Source: Cephalopachus bancanus
Taxonomy: Eukaryota > Chordata > Mammalia > Primates > Tarsiidae
NCBI GenBank assembly: GCA_027257055.1
Contig: JAPVLO010000626.1
Coordinates: 372,001-436,000, forward strand
DNA: 64,000 bases
Direction of reading: 5' to 3'
The notes under the pieces were generated by a model. The model made no database searches. It saw nothing but the letters and a program-made list of their open reading frames with translations, and was not told the origin of the DNA. Positions 35,218-47,170 of this stretch are shown here, one piece after another. Every line of letters begins with the position of its first letter. The first letter of the stretch is position 1. Both the position numbers and the translations under genes were made by a program.

Positions 35218-35936
35218 AGGTCCATTTCCCTCTAGACCCTGACTTCTGACTATCTTGGTCAGCCTGTACAATGCTCTGACCTGACTCACTGTGGGCTGTG
35301 GGAGTTGGAGCAGGAGCTGGAATAAGGGACTCAGCTTTGCACTACATTTCCTGAAACATCTCACCCAAGTCAGCTGACGTTCTGCAGCCTAGTGCTCACG
35401 TCCATTGTAGTCACAGCAGATTAACGCACCAAACCCCCTGGATTCTCTGTGGATTGAGAACTGACGGGTAGAGGGATTCATATTCTGGAGAAGGACTGGA
35501 GCATAATCTGGGGACAAAGGGAAGAGGATGCAATTGTTATAGGCACAGAACCATCACGTGGAAAGGTAGAGAGCATTGTTATATTTAGGAAGCCATTGCG
35601 CATTCAGATGACTGGAACATAGATGGAGGTTGAGGGGTGATGAAAGATAAGGTTTAAGAATATTGTGATTAGATTTTTCTCTTGAAAAGGTCATTCTGGA
35701 ATGTGAAGAAGTCAGATGGGAGCAGAGAGATCAATTAGGAAGAGATTGTGGTCATATGGATGAGAAGTAAAGAGGGGGAAACTGCGACAGCAGCAGAGGG
35801 GACAGAGAGAAGTAAGCAGACCTGAGAAATTTATAAATATACAATTGAAGAATTAATCACTGTGTTGGAGTGGGGAGAGGAGGACACCCAGTTAAAATTG
35901 ATCTGAATGGTCTGGTGGACCCAAGCCAATGTGTGT

Positions 35937-35990
<54 letters not shown>

Positions 35991-36389
35991 CAACGAGTTC
36001 GGGACATGCCATGGGAATAATTTCCCTCTTAGTCAAATCTGACACCATTTTGAATTGAATCAACTTCCCTCACCTGAGTGATGAATCTTAAAAATTTGTT
36101 ATTCAACACAAGTCCCTTACAGCTCCACTGCCCAATCACTTCAACTTCCGGTTATGGTCCTCCTCCAATCCAGGTCTCTGATGTAGAGATCTTGCCTATA
36201 TTTCTGACCCAATGGTTGCCTTGACCCATCTTCTAACTCAGTCTGGAAAACAGATGTTGCTGATCTGCTTAAGTCAACTACCATCTCCGGAGCCTGGAAT
36301 GGAGTCAACTCCCAGTACATATGGTCTGAAAAGGAGGGTACAGTGAAGAAGGGGAAAGTGGTCCCCTGTGATTTTCTCCTACCTGCTTA
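35218..36389. other. No gene seen; low-copy DNA with CA repeat
   Basis: No exon or known element is supported, apart from the CA microsatellite at 35939-35989. The purine-rich text at about 35560-35830 has the look of a decayed MER-type repeat. Confidence 0.4.
35939..35989. repeat. (AC)n microsatellite
   Basis: About 25 uninterrupted AC units. Probably length-polymorphic. Confidence 0.97.
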
Positions 36390-36712
36390 TTAAAATTATT
36401 GTACTCATCTTTCAGGAGAAGATTCAAATGCTACCTCTTTTTTAAAAAGTCTTCTCAGACTCCACCACCACCACCCCAAACTGTAACTTTATACTTAGAG
36501 TTAAAAGTCTTCCTCTTTTATAATTTTTAACATTGTCTAAATTTTTATCAGTCTTCAAGTGCTTACAGTCTATAATTTATAATAGTCATTTGGCTACATA
36601 TCCTTTGTCTCTTACCAGATTACAAACCCCTTGAAGTTTAAAACTGTGCCTTCCTAATCTTTTATTTATTCATTTGACAAATATTTGAATGATTGAATGA
36701 ACAAAGGAGTGA
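36390..36712 (+). repeat. L2 LINE 3' fragment
   Basis: 'tttcaggagaagattcaaatgctacctc', 'aagtcttctcagactcc' and 'acaaaccccttgaagtttaaaactg' followed by 'atttgacaaatatttgaatgattgaatga' match L2 3' landmarks in order. Confidence 0.65.
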
Positions 36713-36814
36713 ATCTCTACTCGCCAGTGCCTCACATATAACATCATCCTTCCTCAGAAAATCTTCCCAGAGTTATTAAAAAAGAAGTTACTTTATAAGT
36801 CTTAAAAAAGAAGG

Positions 36815-37465
36815 AAATTATGCCATTTGTGACAACAGGGATGAACTCTGAGGACATTATGCCAAGTGAAATAAACCAGGCACAGAAAAACAAATACTGT
36901 AGGATTTCACTTATACATAGAATTTTTACAAGTTGAACTCGGGAGGAAGGAGGGAGGAGGGAGGGGGAAACGTGGCAACACACTGGGTACCTGGTCCACT
37001 ACCAAGGGAAGTGAGAGCCAACTGGAAGCCCAAACTTCACCTACATGCAGCCTACTTATGTAGCAAATGCTCACTTGTATCCCATAATTCTAAAATTAAA
37101 AAGACAAAAAAGAAGTTGAACTCAAAGAAACAGAGTAAGAGGGTGGTTACCAGGAGTCAAGGGCTGAGAGAAATGGGGTGATGTTGGTCCAAGGATACAA
37201 ATTTCAGTTATAAGATTAATAAATTTTGACCTAATGTACAGAATGGTGACTATAGTTAATAATATTGTATTGCGTACTTGAAATTTGTGGTAAAGTATTC
37301 CCAGTACAAAAAGGTAGCTATGTAAGATGATGAATAAGTTAATTAGCTTGATTGTAATACTCATTTTACGATGTATATGTATATCAAAATCTCACATTGT
37401 GTACCTGAATATTTCCACTTTTTATTTGTCAATTATACCTTAATAAAACTGGGAAAGCATTTAAA
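36815..37465 (+). mobile_element. Old L1 3' end, sense, interrupted
   Basis: ORF2 end and 3' UTR ('gtgacaacagggatgaactctgaggac', 'ccaagtgaaataaaccaggcacag', 'gggtggttaccaggagtcaagggct', 'gtgactatagttaataatattgtattg'). It is split at 36941-37112 by a small younger L1 tail. Confidence 0.85.
36941..37112 (+). mobile_element. 172-bp young L1 tail, UTR type A
   Basis: Starts with a purine-rich run 'gggaggaaggagggaggagg', then 3' UTR text homologous to the type A end at about 25850-25970, and a weak A-rich tail. It is flanked by the perfect 11-bp target duplication aagttgaactc (36930-36940 and 37113-37123), so it is an independent L1 insertion into an older L1. Confidence 0.9.
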
Positions 37466-39049
37466 AAAGGCTACATTTGATAGTCAGGACTGCTACCTCC
37501 TTCCTCTAGACTAGGAGTGAAAGTACAAATAGCCAAAATAAAGAATGAAAAGAGTAAAAATAGGAGTTCAGAAGAAGGAACTGAGATTCAATTGATCTTC
37601 CTCTTTCTTTCACACCACTTTTTCCACTTTTAAAAAAGTAATTGCTTTGAACTGCTGATAAAATCCCAAAGGCTTCAAGATTTTTATAGTCCAATTTGAA
37701 ATAAGCAATTTTTCTTTACCCTGTCAAATCTCAGCTCTATAAATATATTAAATATATTCACCTTATTTTCCTTCCCATCAATATTAGTGTAAGTAAAATG
37801 ATTTATAAAAGAGGGTCTGTAATAGTTTGCCAATATGTGGCACATATTTGAAGTACTGTCATCATGGAATTTTTAAGTAATTAAAATTATTTCACGACTA
37901 ATTAACAACGGTTTAAAACCCCATAAACCATTCCAACTTAAACATTTCTATTCATACTCCATCTGCCAAATATTAAGTAGAACAGTACAAAAATAGGGAA
38001 GGGGAAGCCATTTCCAATTATGCTCCCATTTTTTACTTATTTAGGGCAATAGCTTAACTCAAATTACTTCTCTTGATTAATAGGATTTAATATATTAAAA
38101 TGACTATAAACATTCATTATGAATACAGAAGAAACAGTTTATTCTATTTTTAGAAAGCAAAATGGAACTATCCTGACTTTTAGGTTTGTCTAAACAAAGG
38201 CCAATACTAGTTAGAGAAAACATCTGTCTGAATGAAGTCAGAAAATTCCCAAGGACATACTTAACTACTTCTAAGCATGCCTTCAGAACAGACCCACCCA
38301 TGCACGTGTCTTGTGGTCCAGATGGAACGATGAAATTTCCCAAACCCTCCTGACATTTATCTAAATGTTTGTCCAGATACAAACTTTATCCAACAAATGA
38401 GAATGACTATTTCAAAAATAAGTGGTTCAAGTCATTCACTTACTTGTAGAAGTAGCATCTAAATTATTTATGTATTAATTCATTCTATGCAAACATTGTT
38501 TCTATTCTAGAATTTGAAGACCTTCAATCATTCACCAAACATTGATTTGGTTCCTTTCCCACACAAGTCACTATGCTAAGTGCTGCAAGTATAGAAAGAT
38601 GAATGAAACATGTCCATCTCTTCAGGGTAAAGGGTCTTGGTAGGAGAGAGAGAAAATACTTATAAATAATTATATGCAATAGCAGGAAATTACACAAGAG
38701 AAGAACAAAATTATTCAGGTAAGAGTCTAAAACGAATACCATGGTGGTAAACAGAATAAGCAGTGTCATTAATAGCTGGGAATATCAAGGAGGAATTTCT
38801 GAGGGAAGTAGTTTTTGACATAGAATATAAAGTTGGTTAGGATTTCAAGAAGCAGTGATACGAGGGACAAAGGAAAAAGGAAGAAAGCATACAGTGTAAA
38901 TGCATGACCTTTTGCCGTATTGTTTACAACGTGTAGCAGACACTGTTGACACCCAGCTCCCTTGGAACTCACTGTTGTTTACAAGCTGCCCTCGTACACA
39001 GAGGCATTGGAGTTGGTTAATAGATTCCTCAGCTCCTTCACCTCTCAAG
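37466..39049. other. No gene seen; AT-rich low-copy DNA
   Basis: The only recognisable part is an L2-like tail in reverse at about 38525-38640 ('cattcaccaaacattgatttgg', 'cactatgctaagtgctgcaag'). The remainder has no supported feature. Confidence 0.45.
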
Positions 39050-39252
39050 TAGGATGTTCTGTACCTTCTTCCAGAGGTTCCTGGCAGAACTGATCCTGAT
39101 TACCCACATTAACAGGCCCTGTATTGGCTATGCTCCCTTCCCTGACTCACTTCCTTGTGTCCCTAGCAGTGCTTCCTAACATTACCTCCCAAATAAAATT
39201 CTTCCTCAGAACTACTCATGAGATCTGCTTTGAGGGGAATCCAAACTGAAAC
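39050..39252 (+). mobile_element. ERVL-type LTR 3' remnant
   Basis: 'cctcccaaataaaattcttcc', then 'tgagatctgctttgaggggaatccaaactgaaaca', resembles the R/U5 end of LTR16/LTR33-type ERVL LTRs. It is homologous in kind to the minus-strand remnant at 13863-14160. Confidence 0.5.
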
Positions 39253-39480
39253 ACAATAACTCAGCCAAGTGGGGATGTTATTGATGACTGACAAAATGAT
39301 CTGCTATTTCATGCGTCACTGGAATAGGGCAGTATTTCCCCCAAACAATGACCAGCAGGATATCTGTAACCACTGATTTCCCTTCTTGGAGATTTACAAT
39401 ACACATTAGGATAACAATGGTACCGTAAAGTCCAGTGGCAAAACCAAAACCTATTTAACATTGTTTAAGAGTTAAACTTA

Positions 39481-39767
39481 GCCGGGCTCGGTGGCTCAGC
39501 CTGTAATCCCGCGCCTTTGGGAGGCTGAGGTGAGTGGATTGCCTGAGCCCGCGGGTTCGAGACCCGCCTGGGCAGCGAGACCTCATCTCTACAATAAATT
39601 CAAAAATCAGCCGGGCGTGGTAGCGCGCGCCTGTAATTCCGGCTACTCGGAAGGCTGAGGCGGAAGGATCGCCGGAGCCCAGCGGGTCGAGGCTGCGGTG
39701 GCCGGAAGCGGCCACTGCACTCCAGTCTGGGCGACAGAGTGAGACTCCGACTCAAAAAAAAAAAAAA
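39481..39767 (+). mobile_element. Alu, youngest copy in the window
   Basis: Full-length dimer from GCCGGGCTCGGTGGCTCAGCC to an uninterrupted A-tail of about 17 nt. It has a perfect 14-bp target duplication, aagagttaaactta, at 39467-39480 and 39768-39781. Nearly all CpGs look unmutated, including 'gcccgcgggttcgagacccgcc' zones and the right-arm hairpin. The A box reads TGGCTCAGCCTG and the B box GGTTCGAGACC. Pure tail, exact duplication and CpG retention together suggest a recent insertion. Confidence 0.97.
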
Positions 39768-39781
39768 AAGAGTTAAACTTA

Positions 39782-40659
39782 TTTGACCCTCTTATTAACC
39801 TCCCAGTTAAAGCCAGTTTGAAAAGTGCTGGAATTGATACTGACACATTCTTAACTTTAATGAAATTTCGTTTACTCTTTTTTCATGGAAACCCAGAGCC
39901 AAATGAGAGCATGCTTGCCAGTGTCAAAATACACCAGTGTCAAATACTCAAGGTTTTCAGTCAAATTTTCATTTTATCCAACTATATTTGAGTTTCTTTG
40001 CTGTGGGCATCCCCTGCATTCAGAGGTGGAAAGAATGGTAAAAGCCATTTTGGAACTATATCAGTGGAAACATGCATCCCTGCTGCCAGTGCCTCACACT
40101 GCCAATTTAAATGTCTCTTAGCTCTCCAACACAGGAGCAACCACAGGGCCCAGAGGACAGGTAGGGGTTGAAGGATGTGAGGAAGGCCTGGTCAGACACT
40201 TTAGAGTCCTGAAGAAGAAGCTTTCACAGTACTTTGCTGAGCTAGAGTGTGGGAAATTCTTGTGGCAAGGAACTGTGGGAATGAGAATGAGAGCTTCTCC
40301 ATTCGGGAGATATGTTTGCTCCCTAAAAATCTTGGAACTCTCCCCTGTCCCCAGTAGAAGGGTAATAAAAGCAATAGGGAATGGTCCAGGGAGGACTTGT
40401 GAGAGCTAAATCTGGAAGTGAGTCCTCCCTGCCAGAAAGACTGCAAGTAACTGGTCTTTCAATCTGAAAAGACACTGAGCAGTGTGGCTTCATTCTGGTG
40501 GCTCAACAGGGAGCAAGTTCTACTGAAACAGAACTACTAAAGGATATAGGTAACAGCATGAAGGAAAAAAAAGAACACTTAATGATGGTCAAACACAATT
40601 CGAAATAGGACTTTCTGGGAATAACAAAGATGATTTTTTTCACTTAAAAAAAATCAGTG
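39782..40659. other. No gene seen; low-copy DNA
   Basis: No exon, RNA gene or known element can be supported here. Confidence 0.45.
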
Positions 40660-42955
40660 GATGAAATGAAAGAGAAGATGATCACTTTTGAGACACGTAT
40701 TAGTAGTACCAAAGATCGAAAGTGAAAAATACTGCAAAACACAATGCAAGAAACTTCAGCTTCCAGTCACAAAGGAGCAAACTTTCTTGGAATAATCTTC
40801 CTGCCAATAACCATATAAAAACTGGTAGACACATAAAGTGTCTGTTTAAAGCCATTGAGAAAAACAAGGCAGGCAAAACTTTAGGAGTCAAAATTTTAGA
40901 GAGTTGGGAAGTACATTGAGGTGAGCCCTACATTCAGCTGTGACTTTTCCTCTAGGACATTTGCTAGTTCACTACATTGAGAATAGAGGTCTAGTAGAAA
41001 TCAATGGTCAGGGGCTTGAGGAAATCTCTCTGGGTTGCAGAGAAAAGAGTTAAAGTTTGGGGTTGCCAAGAAGAGCCGAACTCAAATAAAAGGAGGGAAG
41101 TAAACCAAAAAAATTCTGGAATCAATCTCACCTTGAAATGTATGCTAATTCCTAAGATGAGGGCATATTTAAAGTGAGAGACCCAGATACCAACAAGAAA
41201 GGAGTATCTGAGAGGCTAAAGAGCGAATAAACAACTTTGGCATTCTAACAGTGCTAGGAAATCAGAGAATGAAGTTCATACTCAGCAAGGTGGGGTGGTC
41301 ATTTTAAGCATATAAGGCCTACGTTGAGACTCCAGAAGGGAAAATCCTTTAGTGTAAGGGTAATATTCTACCAGTAAGAACAAACTGGAAATAGGCCAAG
41401 CCATGATGAATGCTAACACCTGCCATCAACTGAATCAAGGTGATCTTCTAGTGCTGTGTCTGCTTGTCAGAAGACAGTTAACATCAGTTGAAGCATCTAC
41501 AATTTTTCATGCATGGTATCCTACATCCAGTTAAAAGGAATGTATTGACACATCAAGAAGAAGAATAAATACCTGAAAATAAAGAGATAAAGCAGACAAT
41601 AAAAAATATGAATAATATTTTCAAGATATCAAAAGATAAATAATTTCGCCAGAGAACTGGGATAGATAGAAAGATAGATATTACTAGAACTGAAAAACAC
41701 ATTTACTGAAATTAAGAATTTAATAGATGAATTTAACAGCAGAAGAGAGAACTGATGAACTGAAAAATAGGCCAATAGAAAATATCCACAATTGGCCAGA
41801 CTCGGTGGCTCAGCCGGTAATCCCAGCACATTGGGAGGCCGAGGCAAGTGGATTGCCTGAGTCTGCGAGTTCGAGACCATCCCGGGCAACTTGGCGAGAA
41901 CTCCCCTCTACAATAAAAATAAAAAAAAAAAAAAGCTGGGCGTGGTAGCACGCGCCTGTAGTTCCAGCTACTTGGAAGGCTGAGGAGAGGGATCCCCAGA
42001 CCCCAGCAGGTCGCTGCTGGAGTGGCTGTGAGCATGCCACTGCACTCCAGCCTGGGCAATGGAGTGAGACTCCAACAAAAAGAGAGAGAGAGAGAGAAGG
42101 AAAGAAAGAATGAATGAAAGATAGAAAATATCCACAATTGAGAGAAAATTTAAAAATGAAAAATGCAGAAAATAAACATATGGGACAAAATAAAAGGATC
42201 TAAGCTGCATAACTGAGTCCCGGGAAAAGAGAGAAGACAAAAACAATGACTAAAGAAATACTGGCCAAGATTTTCCAAAACTAAAAATAAACAAACAAGA
42301 ATATCAATTCAAAAATCTCTATGGACTCTTAGCAGGATAAATACAAAGGAACTTCATAACAGGGTTCCTAAAACCCAATACAAAGAGAAGACGTTAAAAG
42401 CTTCCAGAGAGGATAAATTGCACATTATCATCAAAAGAATAATAACACCAACAAATGTCTCTTCAAAGAAAAACATGGAAGCCAGAGGACAACAGAATAA
42501 CATCTTTAAAATGCCTTAAAAATATCAACACAGAATTTTACACTTAGTGAAACGATTTCAAAAAATAAGCGTTCTAGCAAATAAAAATGAGAACATTTGA
42601 GCAAAACTCCACCAAAAGCAATACTAAAAGGAGTTTTCCAGATGAAAGGAGAATGATCCCAGATGGAAGTAAAAAATTGCAAGAAGAAATGAAAAGCACT
42701 GGGAAGAATAAATATGTGACTAAATCTAAATGAGTATACTTTAAGATTTGAAATGATACTTTGATACACCCTTGTAAGAATTCAAATATAGGCAGAATTA
42801 AATATTGATGTCAGTTACATAAAAAGGTGGAGGAGAATGAATGGAGTTAGAGTTATAAAGTTCTTATGTTGCTCAGGAAATGATAAAAGCATTCATTTTA
42901 GGTAAACTGTAATATGCTGATTATGCCTGCTATAATATATGAGAGACACTAAAAT
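40660..42955 (+). mobile_element. HAL1/L1M element, sense, interrupted by Alu
   Basis: ORF1-type text is visible around 41730-41794 ('cagaagagagaactgatgaactgaaaaataggcc') and resumes after the Alu ('gccaagattttccaaaact', 'gcaggataaatacaaag', 'aagcttccagagaggat'). It then runs to a HAL1-like end ('ttccagatgaaaggagaatgatcccagatgg', 'gaaaagcactgggaag'). HAL1 elements keep ORF1 and lack ORF2. No intact frame remains. Confidence 0.65.
41795..42120 (+). mobile_element. Alu, intermediate-age copy, expanded linker
   Basis: Dimer with a long A-rich linker (14 A in a row) and a GA-rich tail. The target duplication is a perfect 20 bp, atagaaaatatccacaattg, at 41775-41794 and 42121-42140, the longest in the window. 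It is inserted in HAL1. Confidence 0.97.
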
Positions 42956-43825
42956 AAAAGTTTCATACCTGCTTCATTGAGACATAGTTCACGTTATATA
43001 CAATTTGCACATTTAAAGTGCGCAATTCAATGGTTTTTATTATATTCTCAGATATGAGCATCCATTACCACATTCAATTTTTGAGCATTTTTGTCATCTC
43101 AAAAAGAAACCCTTTACCTTTTAGCTATCACCCCGTCCCTCTATCCCACCCATCTCTAAGCAAATACTAATCTAATTTCTATTTCTAGGAATTTGCCTAT
43201 CATTGATATTTTATGTTAATGGAATCCATGATATGAGGTCTTTAGTGACTGATCTCTTTCTCTTAGCATAACGTTTTCAAGGCTTATCAACGTTGTAGCA
43301 CATACCAGTACTTTTCTTCATTCTCCAAATATATCACAGTGTTAATCCTTTGTTTAGCTGATAAAAATTGGGGTGATTTCCTCCTTTTGGCTATTATAAA
43401 TAATGTTGCTATGGACATCCATGCATACATTTTTGTGTGGACATATGTTTTCATTTCCTGTGAATATAACAAGGAGTAGAATTGCTGGATCATAGGGTTA
43501 ACTCATTTGAGGAAGTGTCAAACTGTTTTCTAAAGTGGTTGCACCATTTTACATTTCCCCAGCAGTATGTGAGGATTTCAAATTTGCCACATCCTCACCA
43601 ACACTTGTTATTAACTCATTTTTTGATTATAGCCATCCTAGTGAGTGTGGAGAGGTATCTCACTGTGGCTTTGATTTACATTTCCCTGATGATTAATGAG
43701 GTTGAATATCTCTTCATGTTTATTGACCATTTATATTTCTTCTTTCAAGAAACGTCTATTTAGATCATTTACCCATTTTTAATTGTGTTGTCTTTTTATT
43801 ATTGATTTCTAAGAGTTGTTCTCCT

Positions 43826-44163
43826 TTATTTGTGGTTTTGCTTTCCACAGTTTTAGTCACCGGTGGTCAACTGTGGTTAAAAAATATTAAATAGAAAATT
43901 CCACATATAAACAATTTATAAGTTTTAAATTGCACTCAATTCTGCGTAGAATTGAGAAATCTTCTTCTGTTTCACCCAGGATGTGAGTCATCCCTTTGTC
44001 CACATATCCATGCTCTATACACTACCTACCCATTAGTCACTTAGCAGCTCTCGACTAGCAGATCAAAAAGCATAATACATATAGGTTACAGGCATCAACT
44101 GAGAGTCTTGGAACATATCCCCTGCAGATAGGATGGGAGGATGGGAGACTACTGTATTTTCTA
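43826..44163 (+). mobile_element. Tigger-type (pogo) DNA transposon fragment
   Basis: 'ggttttgctttccacagttttagtcacc', 'ggtcaactgtggtta', 'aagttttaaattgcactc', 'gtgagtcatccctttgtcc' and 'cccattagtcacttagcagc' match the 5' region of Tigger elements. It ends 'gactactgta'. About 340 bp, with no transposase coding. It is nested in the antisense L1M. Confidence 0.75.
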
Positions 44164-44787
44164 GAAATAAATTCCTCGTTAGATATAATATGCAAATATT
44201 TTCTCCCATTCTACGGAATATCTGTTCATTTTCTTGATAGTGACCTTCTAAGTTTTTATTTTTATTTTGATGAAGTCTAGTTTACCTATCCGTTTCTTTT
44301 GTGGTTCTTGTAGATTAACCCCTATGTTTTCTTCTAAGAGTTTTATAGTTTGAGCTCTTACATTGAGATCTTTGATCCATTTTAAGTTAATTTTTGTATA
44401 TGGTGTAAAGGTAAGGGTCCAACTTTTCCTTTTTCATCCAGTTGTTCCAGCACCATTTGTTGAAAAAACTCTTATTTCCCCCATTAAATGCTCTTTGCAC
44501 ACTTGTCCCTCTTTTTAAATATAGGCGTTTACAGCTAGAAATTTCCCACCAACACTGTCTAGCTACATCTCATAAATTCTAATATTTTGTGTCTTAATTT
44601 TCATTCATCTCAAAGTATTTCTATTTTTTATTTTTTCTTTGATCATTGGTTATTTAGGAGTATATTTTTATTTCCACACGTTTATGAGTTTTCAAAATTT
44701 CTTTCTGTTAATGATTTCTAATTCCATTCCATTATGATTAGAGAACATATTCTATATTTTTTATCACTTTAAAAGTATTCCATTAAT

Positions 44788-44872
44788 ATATGGTCTATGT
44801 AATATATTATCTATGCTGGAGAATGTTAACATATGGTCTATGTAATATATGGTCTATGCTAGAGAATGTTTC
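44788..44872. repeat. About 43-bp tandem duplication in L1
   Basis: 'atatggtctatgtaatatat', then a 'ctatgctggagaatgtta' block, occurs twice in a row with few changes, inside antisense L1 ORF2 where other L1s have it once. Confidence 0.75.
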
Positions 44873-45558
44873 ATGTACACTTGAGAAGAATGTATATTCT
44901 CCTGTGTTGGATGGAGAGTTCTATCAATGTTTGCTAGATCCAGATGACTTATAGTGTTGTTCAAGTCTTCTATTTGCATGTTCATTTACATCCTAGTTGT
45001 TCTATTCATTATCAAAAATGAGTATTTATGTTACTTTTACTGTTGAATTGCCTGGGGTTTTTTTCCCCTATATTTCCGTCAGTTTTCACTTTATGTGTTT
45101 GAGTACTCTGCCATTAGATATGCATATGTTTACTATTGTTGTATGTTCCTAATGAATCGACCTTTTCATTATTATACAATGTCCCTTTTATCTACAGAAA
45201 AGTCTTTGTTTTAGAGTCTATTTTGCCTGACATTAGTACATCCACTCCAGCTTTCTTGTGAATGCTGTGTTTGCATGATTGTATCTTTTTCCATTCCTTT
45301 ACTTTCAATTTATTTGTGTATTTGAATCTAAAGTGTTTCTCTTATAGATAGCATATGGTTAGATCTTGCTGTTTTTTTAATCCAATCTGACAATCACTGC
45401 CTTTTTTATTGGATTATTTAATCAATTCACCAGTGGTGTGCTTAACAGCATCCCACATTTCTGTAAAGCTCTGTTTATTTTTTTCATCTTTTCCCAGTTA
45501 TTCAGATTGCATAATCTTTATCAATCTGCCTTTAAACTTGCTAGTTCCTTCTTCTGCC

Positions 45559-45675
45559 AGTACTCATACACTGTGAGCCTCTCTAGGAAATTTATAATTA
45601 TATATAATAATTTATTATAAATAAAAATTATAATAATTATAAATTTCCTAGAGAGGCTCACAGTGTATTAGTACT
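45559..45675. repeat. Near-perfect inverted repeat, 43-bp arms
   Basis: Left arm 45559-45601 and right arm 45633-45675 are reverse complements with a single mismatch, separated by a 31-nt AT-rich loop. The inner 35 bp (45567-45601 against 45633-45667) match perfectly. The left arm continues ordinary antisense L1 text ('gagcctctctagg'). The right arm is an extra inverted copy, after which L1 text resumes at 'ctagaatttccatttgg'. Confidence 0.95.
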
Positions 45676-47170
45676 AGAATTTCCATTTGGTTTTTTTATA
45701 TTTTCTCTTCATCATTTTCTCTACTTGAGGTGACACTGGCATCATTGTCACCATCTATTCTTTTACTTGTTTAATCATGGTTTTCTTTCTTTTTTAAACA
45801 TATTTATAATGGCGACTTTGAAGTTTCTGTTAAATCCATCTGGTCACTCACATAAGCACCTTCAGTTGCAGGCTTTTTTCTTGTGTGGGGGTCATACTTT
45901 TCTGTTTCTCTGCATATCTCATAAACTTTTGTTGAAAATAAAACATTTTAGATAATACATTGCAGCAATTTGGATACTGGTCCCCTCCCCTGTCTGGGTC
46001 TTATTATTATTATTTGCTAGTTTACTGGTTTAGCAACTAGATTGTTTTAAGGAATTCTATTCCTTTCTTCCCTGTAGTGCGTAGTCTGTGATGTTGCTCT
46101 TCAGGAATGCTGACTTGAGTATGCCCAGAGTCACCCTAGGTTGGCAATGGTTTTCCATAGCTCTCTTTGACAGTCTCATTCTTTGACTATGCCCAGTTTT
46201 TAAGTTCCTTTGCAATTCCAGCTCCTTTGATGGGATGGTTTCTGAAGTCAGTGTTTGAGATTTGTTCTGAACCCAGGAGATCTCCCCAGCTGTCTCTTTC
46301 CTGTTTCTCTCTGGCAAACTAGTCAGCTTACAGTCTACCCTATATCTCCAACGAACCAATCTATCTTTTCCCAGTTGCCTTTCACTACAATTTCCACTGT
46401 TTTGTAAGCCTCTTAGGCTTGAATTTTTCCAGAACCGTTACAGATAAAATCGTTTCTTTAGGTGGGGATTTGGAGCTCTATGCTCTACAGTCTGCTTTCT
46501 CTCCCCAGCCCAAACCTCTGAACCAAAGTTCTAGAACTGGGTGCGGAAAGAACATGCTTCTTTCTCAGTGACAATACTGCTTTAGAAGCTGAGTACTCAA
46601 TGGATGAGGAAGAAGGGAGCATCAGTTCACATATTTCAGCATGGGACCTCTGCCCCATGAGCAGGGTGCAAGGGCCTTCTGGGCTTTGGTACTCCGAGCA
46701 GCACCTTGCCCAAAGTAGAGCCTCCATCCCATAAGTAGTGCTGGGAAGAAGGGAGTCCTGCCTCTCAGTTCCACTCATGTAGAACATAGTCTCAGCAACA
46801 GGCAGCTAGGGGCAGAATAAGAAATATTGACATCCTGCCTTTCCTTGGAATCTAGCCCTTTATCTGGGAGCTGAGGAAAGAGAGGGCCTTCTTTCTTGGG
46901 TTACCAATCTGGAGCGGAGCTTCCATCTCACTAAGGTGGGAGGGGAAAGGGGGTACAGGTAGTGGTTCAAATACCACAGACTTTTGCAATTCTTACCAAG
47001 TTTTAGAAGATTTTCTGGAATATGAAGGGGAACCCCCCAAAATCAGAATTTATTTATTTAAAATGATGTATTTATTCTTACATGTTTAAACTTCAGACAC
47101 CTTCAAAGTACTCTCCATTTGATGCAATATGCCTAGCAAGATGCTTTTTCCACTGCTCAAAACAGTTTTT

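Larger units (their letters stand above)
42956..47022 (-). mobile_element. Old L1M, antisense, long copy
   Basis: The 3' end is at about 42965 ('ttcattgagacatagttcacg', 'gtgcgcaattcaatggtttt'). ORF2 runs backwards with 'attgctggatcatagggt', 'gatcatttacccatttttaat', 'cagcaccatttgttgaaaaaac', 'gagaagaatgtatattctcctg' and 'ctgacattagtacatccactcc'. A more 5' zone continues from about 45440 to about 47020. It is interrupted by Tigger (about 43826-44163) and a local inverted duplication (45559-45675). No long frame. Confidence 0.75.

Noticed and set aside
39481..39767. A tRNA gene suggested by the T-arm-like stem and loop
   Set aside because: No acceptor stem, anticodon arm or CCA-side pairing. 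The structure lies inside a 7SL-derived Alu left arm.
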